A DNA stretch of 64,000 nucleotides from DASUBV01 sp036510065 (GTDB taxonomy: Bacteria > Actinomycetota > Actinomycetes > Streptosporangiales > Streptosporangiaceae): positions 1 through 64,000 of the forward strand of contig DATCEO010000156.1 in assembly GCA_036510065.1 (NCBI GenBank), in the 5' to 3' direction. The notes beneath the pieces were generated by a model. That model was not told the origin of the DNA. It saw nothing but the letters and a program-made list of their open reading frames with translations, and made no database searches. The first letter of the stretch is position 1; the number at the start of each line of letters is the position of its first letter. Position numbers and translations under genes: made by a program. Positions 1 to 8,440 of the stretch are shown piece by piece.

Positions 1-283
1 GCATCTCAGCCAGGACCGCCGGCCGGAGCAGCGGGTGCAGGCCGCGCAAGGACACCAGATCTACTGGACGACCCAGGAGCTCCGCGAGCTCATCGGCGAG
101 CTGCTCGATCTCCCAGCCCAGGCGACGCCCGGACCGGAGGGTGTAAAGAATGTCAATGTCGCTATCCGGCCGAGCCGTGCCGCGAGCCCGCGAGCCGAAG
201 ACCTTCAGCTCGGCGATGCCGTACCTGTCACAGATAGCGGACAGCCGTGCCTCGTCGACCTCCACGCCCAAGACTGTTAGCAC
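1..283 (-). CDS. MNT-type nucleotidyltransferase, cut by left window edge
   Basis: About 94 codons are present; the C-terminus lies off the window. Translating the minus strand gives an intact frame with GSRARGTARPDSDIDILY, the GS-x10-D-x-D motif of the minimal nucleotidyltransferase (MNT) fold, followed by a third acidic segment PVDLVS. In this family the two aspartates bind metal for NTP transfer. Such short proteins often act as antitoxins that AMPylate a HEPN toxin encoded next door; no HEPN gene is visible here, so a partner would have to lie to the left. The start is uncertain: GTG at 283 gives the longest frame, with in-frame TTG at 271 and GTG at 265. The fold call is firm; the toxin-antitoxin role is inference. 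Confidence 0.8.
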   Translation of the reverse strand, partial: MLTVLGVEVDEARLSAICDRYGIAELKVFGSRARGTARPDSDIDILYTLRSGRRLGWEIEQLADELAELLGRPVDLVSLRGLHPLLRPAVLAEM

Positions 284-495
284 CAGCCCAGGTTATCCCT
301 AGACCCGCAGCCGGCCCTGGCAGCAACGCCGTGAGCAGGTATCAGCAACGGACTTCAGATCTCTCCTCGGGCGGCCCGGCTCATGAGCGGGCCCGGCAGG
401 CCTTCGGCATCCGTGCCGCCCCTCAAGCGACGGCCACGACGGCGGTGGGCCACTCCAGCTGTTCCAGCAGCAGGAGATGCCCGGCCACGACGTAG

Positions 496-626
496 TTACC
501 CTGACCCTGGCTCGTGACGCCCTTCGGGGAAGGACCTCACATTGCTCAGCGCTAGCTGGCGGCCCGGCCAGGTGACCGAGGGCCAGCCACCAGCACCAGC
601 CAGATCACGTTGAGGATGGTCCTCAT
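496..626 (-). pseudogene. YccF-domain membrane protein remnant
   Basis: ATG at 626, preceded by a GGGGGAG ribosome site, begins MRTILNVIWLVLAGGW, which matches the conserved start of YccF-domain inner-membrane proteins. The frame then breaks. The expected continuation (LALG..LAG) is readable in the next frame, consistent with a small deletion near 575-585, and the second half of the domain is absent. The original frame runs to a stop at 496 in unrelated sequence. YccF proteins are small, usually with two domain copies and several membrane segments; this has one partial copy, so I call it a relic. The stretch 284-495 holds only a short startless frame (stop near 439) and nothing I recognise. 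Confidence 0.55.
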
Positions 627-658
627 CACGCACTCCCCCTTGCTCGCGGCCTGGCCAC

Positions 659-2803
659 CTACCCCACGACGCAGCCGCTGCTGTTCCCGCTCTGCGGGAA
701 TGCCCGGGCCAGCGCGTCAGCAATCATCTTCGCCCGGGCCGCGTAGCCAGCCGAGGTGTAATGAATCCCGTCCGAGATGAACCACCTGGCCTTGACCACG
801 GACGCCCAGTCGTAGATCCGCATGTTGGGGTAGCGGGCGCAGGCCTGCACCAGCGCGCGGTTCCACCGCAGCATGCTCGACTCGGCGTAGGGACCGCTGA
901 CGAGCAGGGACTTCACGTTGACCCACATGACCGGCTCGCCGTGAGCGGCCGACATCATCCGCTGGATGCGGGTCATCAGGCTGACGAGCGACCCGGCGGC
1001 GACGTCAGCGGTGTCGTCGGTTCCCAGGGCGATCACCCAGCAGCCCTGAAATCCCTCCCTGACCAAGGCGCGGGCCGCGTCGTAGCCGTTGACCTCACCC
1101 GGCAGCACCTCGACCACCGACCGCGCGCCCTGGATGTCGGTCCGGACCGACTGCACGCCGACGTCCTCATAGCGGGCGGGGATCCGGTCCGCCGGGTTCG
1201 GCAGGTAGGCCGCCGAGACCAGGCCGTCCGAGGTCGAGTCGCCGATGTGCGCGACCGCGCGGCAGGACGTGCGCAGCGGGGGGCCGCCGGGAGTGCCGGG
1301 CGACGCGGACGGCGTCACCGCCGCGAACTGGGGCCCGGTCTTCGCGGCCGGCCGGGCAGCCCCCGGCCGGGCAGCCCCCGGCCGGCCAGCCGCCTGGCCG
1401 CGCGGTGACTGGCCGGCGGCCGAGTTGGTAATCACCGACTTGCTGGTCAGCGGCAAGGCGGAGCCGGCGGCCAGGTAGGGGCTGTTCCCGCCCGGCGCCG
1501 GGCCGGGACTGACCAGGCCGGCGGCGGCTACGACCAGCACCGCGGCGCCCCCCGCTACCGCCGCGATGCGGCCCAGCCCGGCCATACTGCGCAGCCGCAC
1601 CGTGCCGCCCGGCCCCGCCGCGCGGCCCCGCCGCGCCGTGCTGCCCGCCTCGGCGGGACGGAGCCGCCAGTCAGCCGGCCGGACCCGGGTCCGCAGCCGG
1701 CCCAGGGCACCGTGCCGGACCGGTTCCTCGATGAACCGCCAGGACAGCGCGGCCAGTAGCACGCTGGCCGCTACCTGCGCCGCGGCGCGCGGCAGGTCCT
1801 CGCCGGTATTCGCCGGCGTGGTCAGCACGATGATCGGATAGTGCCACAGGTAGATGCCGTAAGAGCGAGCACCGATCCAGCGCAGCGGCGCCCAGCCCAG
1901 GGCCAGCCCGACCCGGCTGCCCGGGCACGCGGCGGCGGCGACCACCGCCGCGGACGCAGCCGACAGCGCGACCATGCCGCCTCGGTAGGCGAACGGCGAG
2001 TACTGGCCCACGCGCCAGATCATCAGCCCGATCACCGCCAGCCCGGCGACTCCCGCGCCGTCGGCCAGCAGCCGGGTCAGCCGCCGGGGCTGCTCCCGCA
2101 AGCGCCGGCCGGCCCGCCCGGCGCAGGCCATGGCGAGCGCCGCGCCGACCAGCAGCCCGAAGGCGCGCGTGTCGGTGCCCTCGTAGACCCGGGTGGGATC
2201 CAGGCCGGGCTGGTACAGCCGGAGCATCAGGACCGCGGACGCCGCCGCCAGGGCGAGCGTCGGCAGCGCCAGCCAGGTGACCGCGCCCGGGCGCCGCTTG
2301 CGGACGCACAGCAGGCCGAGCAGCAGCAGCGCGGGCCAGATCAGGTAGAACTGCTCCTCCACCGCCAGCGACCACAGGTGATCCAGTGGCGCGGGTGGGG
2401 CGAACCTGGCGAAGTAGGACTGCCGCGAGGAGATCAGGTACCAGTTGCTGGTGTAGGTCACGGCGCCTGCCACCGCCGTCCGCAGGCCGGCCAGCCGCGC
2501 CCGGTCCAGGAGCGTGACCCAGGCCGTCACCACCGCCAGCATCACGAACAGGGCGGGCAGGAGCCGGCGGCCCCGGCTGAGCCAGAAGTCCTTCAGCTGC
2601 AGCCGGCCGCCGGCCGACCACTGGCTCAGCAGCAGGCTCGTGATGAGGTAGCCGCTCAGGGTGAAGAACACCCCGACCCCCAATAAGCCCCCGAGGGCCC
2701 ATCCGAGCTGCTCGTGATAGGCAATGACCGCGAGCACCGCCAGTGCGCGCAGTCCGTCGAGACCTGGCAGGTAGCGCTGCCCGGAGCGCGCCGGCTTTGG
2801 CAT
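659..2803 (-). CDS. OafA-type O-acyltransferase with C-terminal SGNH domain
   Basis: A 714-aa membrane acyltransferase that should transfer acyl (often acetyl) groups to a cell-surface glycan or secreted glycoside. Residues about 10-370 are an acyltransferase-3 domain with roughly ten membrane segments, beginning YLPGLDGLRALAVLAVIAYH with the conserved His at 30. After a Pro/Ala-rich linker (about 390-510), residues 513-714 form an SGNH hydrolase-like domain with G521-D522-S523 and D678-G-I-H681. The usual block III GTND reads GTDD here (Asn to Asp at 596), which may weaken catalysis. The ATG at 2803 is chosen because a GAGGGGGG ribosome site precedes it and the protein then opens as the family does; an open frame extends further upstream but has no homology. 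A truncated second SGNH domain lies just upstream. The substrate cannot be told from sequence. Confidence 0.88.
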   Translation of the reverse strand: MPKPARSGQRYLPGLDGLRALAVLAVIAYHEQLGWALGGLLGVGVFFTLSGYLITSLLLSQWSAGGRLQLKDFWLSRGRRLLPALFVMLAVVTAWVTLLDRARLAGLRTAVAGAVTYTSNWYLISSRQSYFARFAPPAPLDHLWSLAVEEQFYLIWPALLLLGLLCVRKRRPGAVTWLALPTLALAAASAVLMLRLYQPGLDPTRVYEGTDTRAFGLLVGAALAMACAGRAGRRLREQPRRLTRLLADGAGVAGLAVIGLMIWRVGQYSPFAYRGGMVALSAASAAVVAAAACPGSRVGLALGWAPLRWIGARSYGIYLWHYPIIVLTTPANTGEDLPRAAAQVAASVLLAALSWRFIEEPVRHGALGRLRTRVRPADWRLRPAEAGSTARRGRAAGPGGTVRLRSMAGLGRIAAVAGGAAVLVVAAAGLVSPGPAPGGNSPYLAAGSALPLTSKSVITNSAAGQSPRGQAAGRPGAARPGAARPAAKTGPQFAAVTPSASPGTPGGPPLRTSCRAVAHIGDSTSDGLVSAAYLPNPADRIPARYEDVGVQSVRTDIQGARSVVEVLPGEVNGYDAARALVREGFQGCWVIALGTDDTADVAAGSLVSLMTRIQRMMSAAHGEPVMWVNVKSLLVSGPYAESSMLRWNRALVQACARYPNMRIYDWASVVKARWFISDGIHYTSAGYAARAKMIADALARAFPQSGNSSGCVVG

Positions 2804-2884
2804 GTTCCCCCCTCGCCGCGGCCCCCGCCGACTCGGCTTCGGGCAGGATCCTGCTGCCGCGGACAGCATCTCACTACCCAGAGT

Positions 2885-2935
2885 TATGTAATGACTACTT
2901 ATTGTAGTGGAATGGATCTGGAAGGCAGCTCGCCA
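2885..2935 (-). promoter_or_regulatory. AT-rich promoter-like patch upstream of acyltransferase
   Basis: This is the only AT-rich stretch between the acyltransferase start and the SGNH remnant. On the minus strand it contains TACAAT at 2906-2901, a good -10 hexamer, but no convincing -35 at 17 bases. ACTAC-ttatt-GTAGT forms a short inverted repeat over the same bases. It is a plausible promoter, read only by eye. Confidence 0.3.
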
Positions 2936-2952
2936 CGCGGTGGGCCCCGGCG

Positions 2953-3468
2953 CTAGGCGGCGACGTGCAGGCGGCTGCGGCTGTCCGCGGGGAACGCCCT
3001 GGCGAGGGCATCCGCAATGGCCCGGGCCCGGGCCGCGCAGCCCGCCGAGTTGTAGTGAATGCCGTCCGGCAGGAACCAGCCTGGCTGCGCCGCCGCGGCC
3101 CAGTTGAAGATCCGCATGTTCGGGTAGGCGGCCAGCGCGCCCGCCAGCATGTCGTCCCAGAGCCGCTCGTGGGACTCGGCCCACGGGCCGCCGGACAGCA
3201 AGGTTCGCGTGCTGACCCACAGGACGGGCTCGCCGTGGGCCACGGACATCATCCGGTCGATCCGGGCCCGGAGCCCGACCGCGGAGCCCACGGACACGTT
3301 GGCGGTGTCATTGGTGCCGAGCGCGAACACCCAGCAGCCCCGGAATCCCGCGCTGCGCCAGGCGCGGCCCACGTTGTAGCCGTTGACCTGGCCGGGCAGC
3401 ACTTCCACGATCGAGCGTCCGCCGGAGCCGTCCACCCGCAGGCTGCGGACCCGGCATGCTCCGGGCAC
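2953..3468 (-). pseudogene. Truncated duplicate SGNH domain
   Basis: The 171-aa frame is clearly paralogous to the C-terminal SGNH domain of the adjacent acyltransferase: it shares VEVLPG.VNGY, LGT.DTA, YPNMRI.W, DGIHY and a long similar C-terminal helix. It begins after the point where the nucleophile block (GDS) should be. An in-frame TAA lies just upstream of the GTG at 3468, and the missing block is not readable in the other frames. It retains the normal GTND of block III, unlike the intact copy. Without the catalytic serine and without the membrane domain it is most likely a remnant of a tandem acyltransferase gene. Expression as a small protein is possible but I see no ribosome site. 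Confidence 0.7.
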
Positions 3469-3529
3469 CGGCGGACCTGCATCCGGCGCTTAGAAGAACT
3501 CCGATGACGCTGGCCGTTATTTCATTTTC

Positions 3530-3546
3530 CGTCACCGACTGTGACG
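3530..3546 (-). terminator. Weak hairpin downstream of dapB
   Basis: CGTCAC and GTGACG pair around a 5-base loop, 23 bases past the dapB stop, followed on the minus strand by an A-rich tract rather than a U run. A weak terminator or a processing hairpin. Confidence 0.35.
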
Positions 3547-3568
3547 AACCGTGGCCGCGCCGGGCGGC

Positions 3569-4309
3569 TCACAGCCCGAGCAGGGACTCCAGGCCGACCG
3601 TCAGGCCGGCCGGCAGCGACTCCGCGCCACGCACCGCCAGCAGTACGCCGGGCATGAACGAGGCCCGGTCCAGCGAGTCGTGCCGGATCGTCAGCACCTC
3701 GCCGTGGCCGCCGAGGAGCACCTCCTGGTGTGCGACCAGCCCGGCGAGCCGGACGGAATGCACGTGGACCCCGTCCAGCACCGCCCCGCGCGCCCCGTCG
3801 GCCTGGGACACCGTGGCGTCCGGCGAGGGCGGCAGCCCCGCGCCGGACCTGGCCTGCTCGATCATCGCGGCCGTCCGCGTGGCCGTGCCGGATGGCGCGT
3901 CTGCCTTGCCGGCGTGATGCATCTCGATGACCTCGGCCGACTCGAAGAACGGGGCCGCCTGCTCGGCGAATCGCATCATCAGCACGGCGCCCACCGAGAA
4001 GTTCGGCACGACGAGCACCCGGCTGCCGGGCGTCTCATCGAGCCACTGCCCCACCTCCGCGAGCCGGCCGGCGTCGAAGCCAGAGGTCCCGACGACGACG
4101 CAGAGCCCGTGGCCGACGCACCAGCGCAGGTTCGCCATGACGGCGCCGGGATGGGTGAAGTCGACGACCACATCACAACTGGCCAGCGGGTCCAGTGAGT
4201 CTCCGACGTCCACCTGGGCGGACAGCGCCAGGTCATCGGCGGCCTCGATCGCGCCGCAGGCCTGCGACCCCATGCGCCCACGGGCGCCCAGCACCCCGAC
4301 CTTGATCAT
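3569..4309 (-). CDS. dapB: 4-hydroxy-tetrahydrodipicolinate reductase
   Basis: A 246-aa cytoplasmic enzyme of the diaminopimelate/lysine pathway; it reduces hydroxy-tetrahydrodipicolinate with NAD(P)H. The N-terminal Rossmann motif is GARGRMG (G8, G11, G14) and the catalytic signature is HHAGKADAPSGTA (H131, H132, K135), both complete. Length matches the family (about 245-250). ATG at 4309 is preferred because MIKVGVLG is the usual beginning and GAGGA lies 5-6 bases upstream; a GTG at 4324 would add five residues. It follows the M16 peptidase gene by 150 bases, separated by a strong terminator hairpin, so it probably has its own promoter. The pnp-M16-dapB order is the conserved actinobacterial one. 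Confidence 0.95.
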   Translation of the reverse strand: MIKVGVLGARGRMGSQACGAIEAADDLALSAQVDVGDSLDPLASCDVVVDFTHPGAVMANLRWCVGHGLCVVVGTSGFDAGRLAEVGQWLDETPGSRVLVVPNFSVGAVLMMRFAEQAAPFFESAEVIEMHHAGKADAPSGTATRTAAMIEQARSGAGLPPSPDATVSQADGARGAVLDGVHVHSVRLAGLVAHQEVLLGGHGEVLTIRHDSLDRASFMPGVLLAVRGAESLPAGLTVGLESLLGL

Positions 4310-4391
4310 CGCATCCTCGCTCACCGCTCGCGTGCCTGGCTACCGGCCGATCCTAGTCACCAGGCCGGGCCATCGACGGCGAGCCCGGAAA

Positions 4392-4431
4392 GCGCAGGCC
4401 GGCCCGAGGGTGACCTCGGGCCGGCCTGCGC
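4392..4431 (-). terminator. Strong intrinsic-type hairpin after M16 peptidase gene
   Basis: A perfect 17-base-pair stem (arms 4392-4408 and 4415-4431, starting GCGCAGGCCGGCC) with loop ggtgac begins 28 bases past the M16 stop. There is no U run, as is common for GC-rich actinobacterial terminators. It should end the rpsO-pnp-M16 transcript before dapB. Confidence 0.75.
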
Positions 4432-4459
4432 GCAGCCAGAATTCTGGCCTGGTAACGGA

Positions 4460-5773
4460 TCAGTCCATCGCCGCGGTGACGAAAGCGCCCGGGTCGTCGT
4501 AGGGACCCACCACGGCCAGCGCCTTGGGCTGGCCCAGCACAGTGGCCGCGATGTCCCGGACGTCCTGGCCGGTGACCGCCTCGATCGAGGCGAGCACCTC
4601 GTCGACTGGCTCCAGCCGCGGGTGCACCAGCTCGGACTTGCCGAGCCTGCTCATCCGGGACGAGGGATCTTCCAGGCCGAGCACGATCGAGCCGCGCAGC
4701 TGGCCCTTCCCGCGCTCCAGCTCCTCCTCGGTGAGGCCGTCGGCGATCACCTTGGCGATCTCTTCCCGGCAGATAGCCAGCACCTCGTCGGCCTTGGCCG
4801 GCAGGCAGCCCGCGTAAATGCCCCACAGCCCGGTCTCCGCATGCTGGGAGCTGAAGCTGTAGACCGAGTAGGCCAGGCCGCGCTTCTCCCGGACTTCCTG
4901 GAAGAGCCGCGACGACATGCCGCCGCCCAGCGCCGAGTTCAGCACGCCGAGCGCGAACCGCCGGTCGTCCCCGCGAGCCAGCCCGGAGCAGCCGAGCACC
5001 AGGTTGGCCTGCTCGATGGGCCGGGAGACCAGCCGCACGCCGGTGCCGTGGCCGTCACCGGCGGAAGAACCGCCCAGCCGCGGCGGGGCCGGCTGGCGGT
5101 CGCCGGTCAGCGCCGGGCCGAACGCCGCGCGGACGAGCTCGACCACCCGGTCGTGATCGAGGCTGCCCGCCGCGGCCACGACCAGGTTGTCCGGGGTGTA
5201 CCGGGTCCGGTAGTGCTCGAAGATCCGGTCCCGGGTGATGGAGTTGATCGAGTCCACCGTGCCCAGGATGGGACGGCCGAGCGGAGTGTCACCGAAGAGC
5301 TGCTCCGAGAACGCCTCGTGGACCAGGTCCGCCGGGTCGTCCTCGTTCATGGCGATCTCTTCGAGGATCACGCCGCGCTCCGCATCGACGTCCTGCGGGG
5401 CGATCAGCGAGCTGTGCACCATGTCCGACAGCACGTCGATGGCGAGCGGCAGGTCGGAGTCGAGGACCCGCGCGTAGTAGCAGGTGTACTCCTTGGCGGT
5501 GAACGCGTTCAGCTCGCCGCCGACCGCATCCATCGCCGCCGAGATCTCCAGCGCGCTCCGCCGCGACGTGCCCTTGAACAGCAGGTGCTCGAGGTAGTGC
5601 GTCGCCCCGGCGTGGGGCCGGTCCTCGTCGCGCGAGCCGACGCCGGCCCAGATGCCCAGGGCCGCCGACCGGACCGCAGGCAGCGACTCGGTGATGACCC
5701 GCAGGCCGCCGGGCAGGACCGAGCGACGTACGCCCGAGTCACTGGCCGGCGGCCGCTCGCCGCCTGTCATCAT
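4460..5773 (-). CDS. M16-family zinc metallopeptidase
   Basis: A 437-aa processing-peptidase-like protein (insulinase/M16 family, related to mitochondrial processing peptidase beta). The inverted zinc motif HxxEH is H59-YL-E62-H63, and the distal zinc-ligand glutamate lies in ERGVILEEIAM (E138/E139), so the active site looks complete. The C-terminal M16 half (about 215-400) carries the usual GGGMSSRLFQEVREKRGLAY segment. Its start overlaps the pnp stop by four bases (ATGA), so it is translationally coupled to polynucleotide phosphorylase, as in other actinobacteria. No signal peptide is seen, so it is probably cytoplasmic. The physiological substrate is not known to me. Confidence 0.9.
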   Translation of the reverse strand: MMTGGERPPASDSGVRRSVLPGGLRVITESLPAVRSAALGIWAGVGSRDEDRPHAGATHYLEHLLFKGTSRRSALEISAAMDAVGGELNAFTAKEYTCYYARVLDSDLPLAIDVLSDMVHSSLIAPQDVDAERGVILEEIAMNEDDPADLVHEAFSEQLFGDTPLGRPILGTVDSINSITRDRIFEHYRTRYTPDNLVVAAAGSLDHDRVVELVRAAFGPALTGDRQPAPPRLGGSSAGDGHGTGVRLVSRPIEQANLVLGCSGLARGDDRRFALGVLNSALGGGMSSRLFQEVREKRGLAYSVYSFSSQHAETGLWGIYAGCLPAKADEVLAICREEIAKVIADGLTEEELERGKGQLRGSIVLGLEDPSSRMSRLGKSELVHPRLEPVDEVLASIEAVTGQDVRDIAATVLGQPKALAVVGPYDDPGAFVTAAMD

Positions 5774-8139
5774 GAGTTACCGGATCCGCCGCTGCCGGCC
5801 CCCCCGGACCCGCCACGGCTGCGCTGCCGGCTGCGGGGCCGGTCGCCGCCGCCCTCGCCGCCACGGTCGCGGTCACCACGGTCGCGGTCACCACGGGCGG
5901 AGTCACCACGGGGCCCGCGGTGCTCGTCACCGCCACCGCCGAGGTCCTCGCCCGCGGCCTCGCGCTCGACGACCTCGACCGGCACCAGCGACAGCTTGCC
6001 GCGGTCGTCGACCTCGCGGATCTCGACCTGGATCTTGTCGCCGACCTTCACCACGTCGTCCACGTTGTCGATCCGGGCGCCGCCGTGCAGCTTGCGGATC
6101 TGGGTGATGTGCAGCAGCCCGTCCTTGCCGGGCAGCAGCGAGATGAACGCGCCGAACGTGGTCGTCTTCACCACGGTGCCGAGGAAGCGCTCGCCGACCT
6201 CCGGGATGTGCGGGTTCGCGATCGCGTTGATCATCGTGCGCGCGGCCTCGGCGGAAGTGCCGTCGGTAGCCCCGATGTAGATGGTGCCGTCGTCCTCGAT
6301 CGTGATCTCGGCGCCGGTCTCGTCCTGGATCGAGTTGATCATCTTGCCCTTAGGCCCGATAACCTCGCCGATCTTGTCCACCGGAACGTGGACGGTGATG
6401 ATGCGCGGCGCGTTGTCGCTCATCTCGCCCGGCTCGTCGATCGCCTCGCGCATGACCTCGAGGATGGTCAGCCGGGCGCCGCGGGCCTGCCGGAGCGCGG
6501 CACCCAGCACCGAGGCCGGGATGCCGTCCAGCTTGGTATCCAGCTGCAGGGCGGTGATGACGTCCTGGGTGCCGGCCACCTTGAAGTCCATGTCGCCGAA
6601 GGCATCCTCGGCGCCGAGGATGTCGGTCAGCGTCACGAACTCGCCGCCCTCATGGATGAGGCCCATGGCGATGCCCGCGACCATGCCCTTGAGCGGCACG
6701 CCCGCATCCAGGAGCGACATCGTGGACGCGCAGACCGAGCCCATCGAGGTGGAGCCGTTGGAGCTGAGCGCCTCGGACACCTGCCGGATCGCGTAGGGGA
6801 ACTCCTCGCGGGTCGGCAGCACCGGCAGCAGGGCACGCTCGGCGAGCGCGCCATGGCCGATCTCGCGCCGCTTGGGCGAGCCCACCCGGCCGGTCTCGCC
6901 GGTGGAATACGGCGGGAAGTTGTAGTTGTGCATGTAGCGCTTGGTGCGCTCGGGGTTGAGCGTGTCGATCATCTGCTCCATCCGGAGCATGTTCAGCGTG
7001 GTCACACCGAGGATCTGGGTCTCGCCGCGCTCGAACAGCGCGGAGCCGTGCACTCGGGGCAGCACCCCGGCCTCGGCCGAGAGCTGCCGGATGTCGGCCA
7101 GGCCACGGCCGTCGATACGGACGCCGTCCCGGATAACCCGCTCGCGGACCAGCTTCTTGGTCAGCGCGCGGAACGCGCCGCTGATCTCCTTCTCGCGGCC
7201 CTCGAACTGGGTGGCGAGCTTCTCGGTCGCCAGCGCCTTGACCCGGTCGGTCTCGGCGTCGCGCTCCTGCTTGCCGGGGATGGTCAGCGCCTGGGCCAGC
7301 TCCTCGGAGACATCGGCGGCCACGGCGTCGTAGACGTCCTGGCTGTAGTCGAGGAAAGTCGGGAACTCGCGCGTCTCCTTGGCGGCGACGCGGGCGACCT
7401 CGGACTGGCCCTGGCAGAGCGCCCGGATGAACGGCTTGGCCGCCTCCAGGCCCTGGGCGATCGTCTCCTCGGTCGGGGCGACGGCCCCGCTGCCGGAGTC
7501 GGCCAGCAGCGGGAGGGTGTGCGGGGTGGACTCGGCCTCGACCATCATGATCGCTACCTCGCCGTCCTCCAGCACTCGGCCGGCCACCACCATGTCGAAG
7601 GTGGCCTCCGCGAGCTGGGAGTAGTTCGGGAAGCCGACCCACTGGCCCTTGATCAGCGCGACACGAACGCCGCCGATCGGCCCGGAGAACGGCAGCCCGG
7701 ACAGCTGCGTCGACAGCGAGGCCGCGTTGATCGCGACCACGTCATACAGGTGATCGGGATGCAGGGCCATGATCGTCTCGACGACCTGGACCTCGTTGCG
7801 CAGCCCTTTCACGAACGAGGGCCGCAGGGGCCGGTCGATCAGGCGGCAGGTGAGAATCGCGTCCTCAGACGGACGGCCCTCACGACGGAAAAACGAGCCG
7901 GGGATCCGGCCCGCCGCGTACATGCGCTCCTCGACGTCCACCGTCAGCGGGAAGAAGTCGAGATTGTCCTTGGGATGCTTGGACGCGCTCGTGGCGGACA
8001 GCACCATCGTCTCGTCATCGAGATAGACGACGGCCGATCCGCCCGCGAGCTTGGCCAGGCGGCCAGTCTCGAACCGGAGCTTATGTACGCCAAAAGAGCC
8101 GTTGTCAATAGTGACCTCGGCGCTATAGACACCCTCCAC
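5770..8139 (-). CDS. pnp: Polyribonucleotide nucleotidyltransferase (PNPase/GpsI)
   Basis: A 789-aa 3'-5' phosphorolytic exoribonuclease of RNA decay that can also polymerise 3' tails, a role known in Streptomyces. Two RNase PH-like domains (about 15-230 and 330-560) flank an all-alpha segment, followed by a KH domain (EVIGPKGKMINSIQDETGAE, around 590) and an S1 domain (about 645-715). The C-terminal 60 residues are a Glu/Arg/Asp/Gly-rich disordered tail with repeated GDRDR units. The start is GTG at 8139 with AGGAGGT about eight bases upstream. It lies downstream of rpsO across a structured 301-base spacer and overlaps the M16 gene by ATGA. Length is a little above the usual 700-740 aa because of the tail. 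Confidence 0.96.
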   Translation of the reverse strand: MEGVYSAEVTIDNGSFGVHKLRFETGRLAKLAGGSAVVYLDDETMVLSATSASKHPKDNLDFFPLTVDVEERMYAAGRIPGSFFRREGRPSEDAILTCRLIDRPLRPSFVKGLRNEVQVVETIMALHPDHLYDVVAINAASLSTQLSGLPFSGPIGGVRVALIKGQWVGFPNYSQLAEATFDMVVAGRVLEDGEVAIMMVEAESTPHTLPLLADSGSGAVAPTEETIAQGLEAAKPFIRALCQGQSEVARVAAKETREFPTFLDYSQDVYDAVAADVSEELAQALTIPGKQERDAETDRVKALATEKLATQFEGREKEISGAFRALTKKLVRERVIRDGVRIDGRGLADIRQLSAEAGVLPRVHGSALFERGETQILGVTTLNMLRMEQMIDTLNPERTKRYMHNYNFPPYSTGETGRVGSPKRREIGHGALAERALLPVLPTREEFPYAIRQVSEALSSNGSTSMGSVCASTMSLLDAGVPLKGMVAGIAMGLIHEGGEFVTLTDILGAEDAFGDMDFKVAGTQDVITALQLDTKLDGIPASVLGAALRQARGARLTILEVMREAIDEPGEMSDNAPRIITVHVPVDKIGEVIGPKGKMINSIQDETGAEITIEDDGTIYIGATDGTSAEAARTMINAIANPHIPEVGERFLGTVVKTTTFGAFISLLPGKDGLLHITQIRKLHGGARIDNVDDVVKVGDKIQVEIREVDDRGKLSLVPVEVVEREAAGEDLGGGGDEHRGPRGDSARGDRDRGDRDRGGEGGGDRPRSRQRSRGGSGGAGSGGSGNS

Positions 8140-8223
8140 GGGTGAGACCTCCTTGGATGAGGTCCCGCGCCTGCCCGCCGCCAGTGGAGCGCCATGCCAG
8201 CCAGCTAGCTGGGTAATGCTGCC

Positions 8224-8330
8224 GGCCGGTCTTCGATTGAAGCTCTCGGCCCCGCGAGGCGCGCTGAGCGCCCGCCGGACCCGAGAACCACTACCGAGGA
8301 CCGGCCCTATGGGCGCTGTCAGCGCTCCGG
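8224..8330 (-). promoter_or_regulatory. Structured rpsO-pnp intergenic leader
   Basis: The region upstream of pnp can fold into nested hairpins: GGCCGGTC (8224-8231) pairs perfectly with GACCGGCC (8299-8306), CTCGG near 8245 pairs with CCGAG near 8282, and GGGCGCT/AGCGCTC pair around 8311-8327 with one wobble. In E. coli and Streptomyces the rpsO-pnp spacer carries hairpins cut by RNase III and used in pnp autoregulation; I infer the same here. A pnp promoter may also lie in this stretch but no convincing hexamers are seen. Confidence 0.5.
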
Positions 8331-8386
8331 GCCGGAGCCGCGGGACGTCGTTCGTTTGTGGTGTGTATTCAGTTGTCGCCGCTGAT

Positions 8387-8412
8387 GCCGCGCGTCTCAG
8401 CGGACGCGCGGC
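8387..8412 (-). terminator. Hairpin just downstream of rpsO
   Basis: GCCGCGCGTC (8387-8396) and GACGCGCGGC (8403-8412) form a perfect 10-base-pair stem with loop tcagcg, 28 bases past the rpsO stop. It can act as a partial terminator or 3'-end stabiliser separating rpsO mRNA from the pnp part of the operon. Confidence 0.65.
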
Positions 8413-8440
8413 CCCTCAGGACGTGTGCAACGCAGCCAAC

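Noticed and set aside
2804..3220. N-terminal extension of the acyltransferase frame
   Set aside because: The extra 139 residues overlap the SGNH remnant in another frame and do not resemble the family; the ATG at 2803 has a ribosome site and family-like start.
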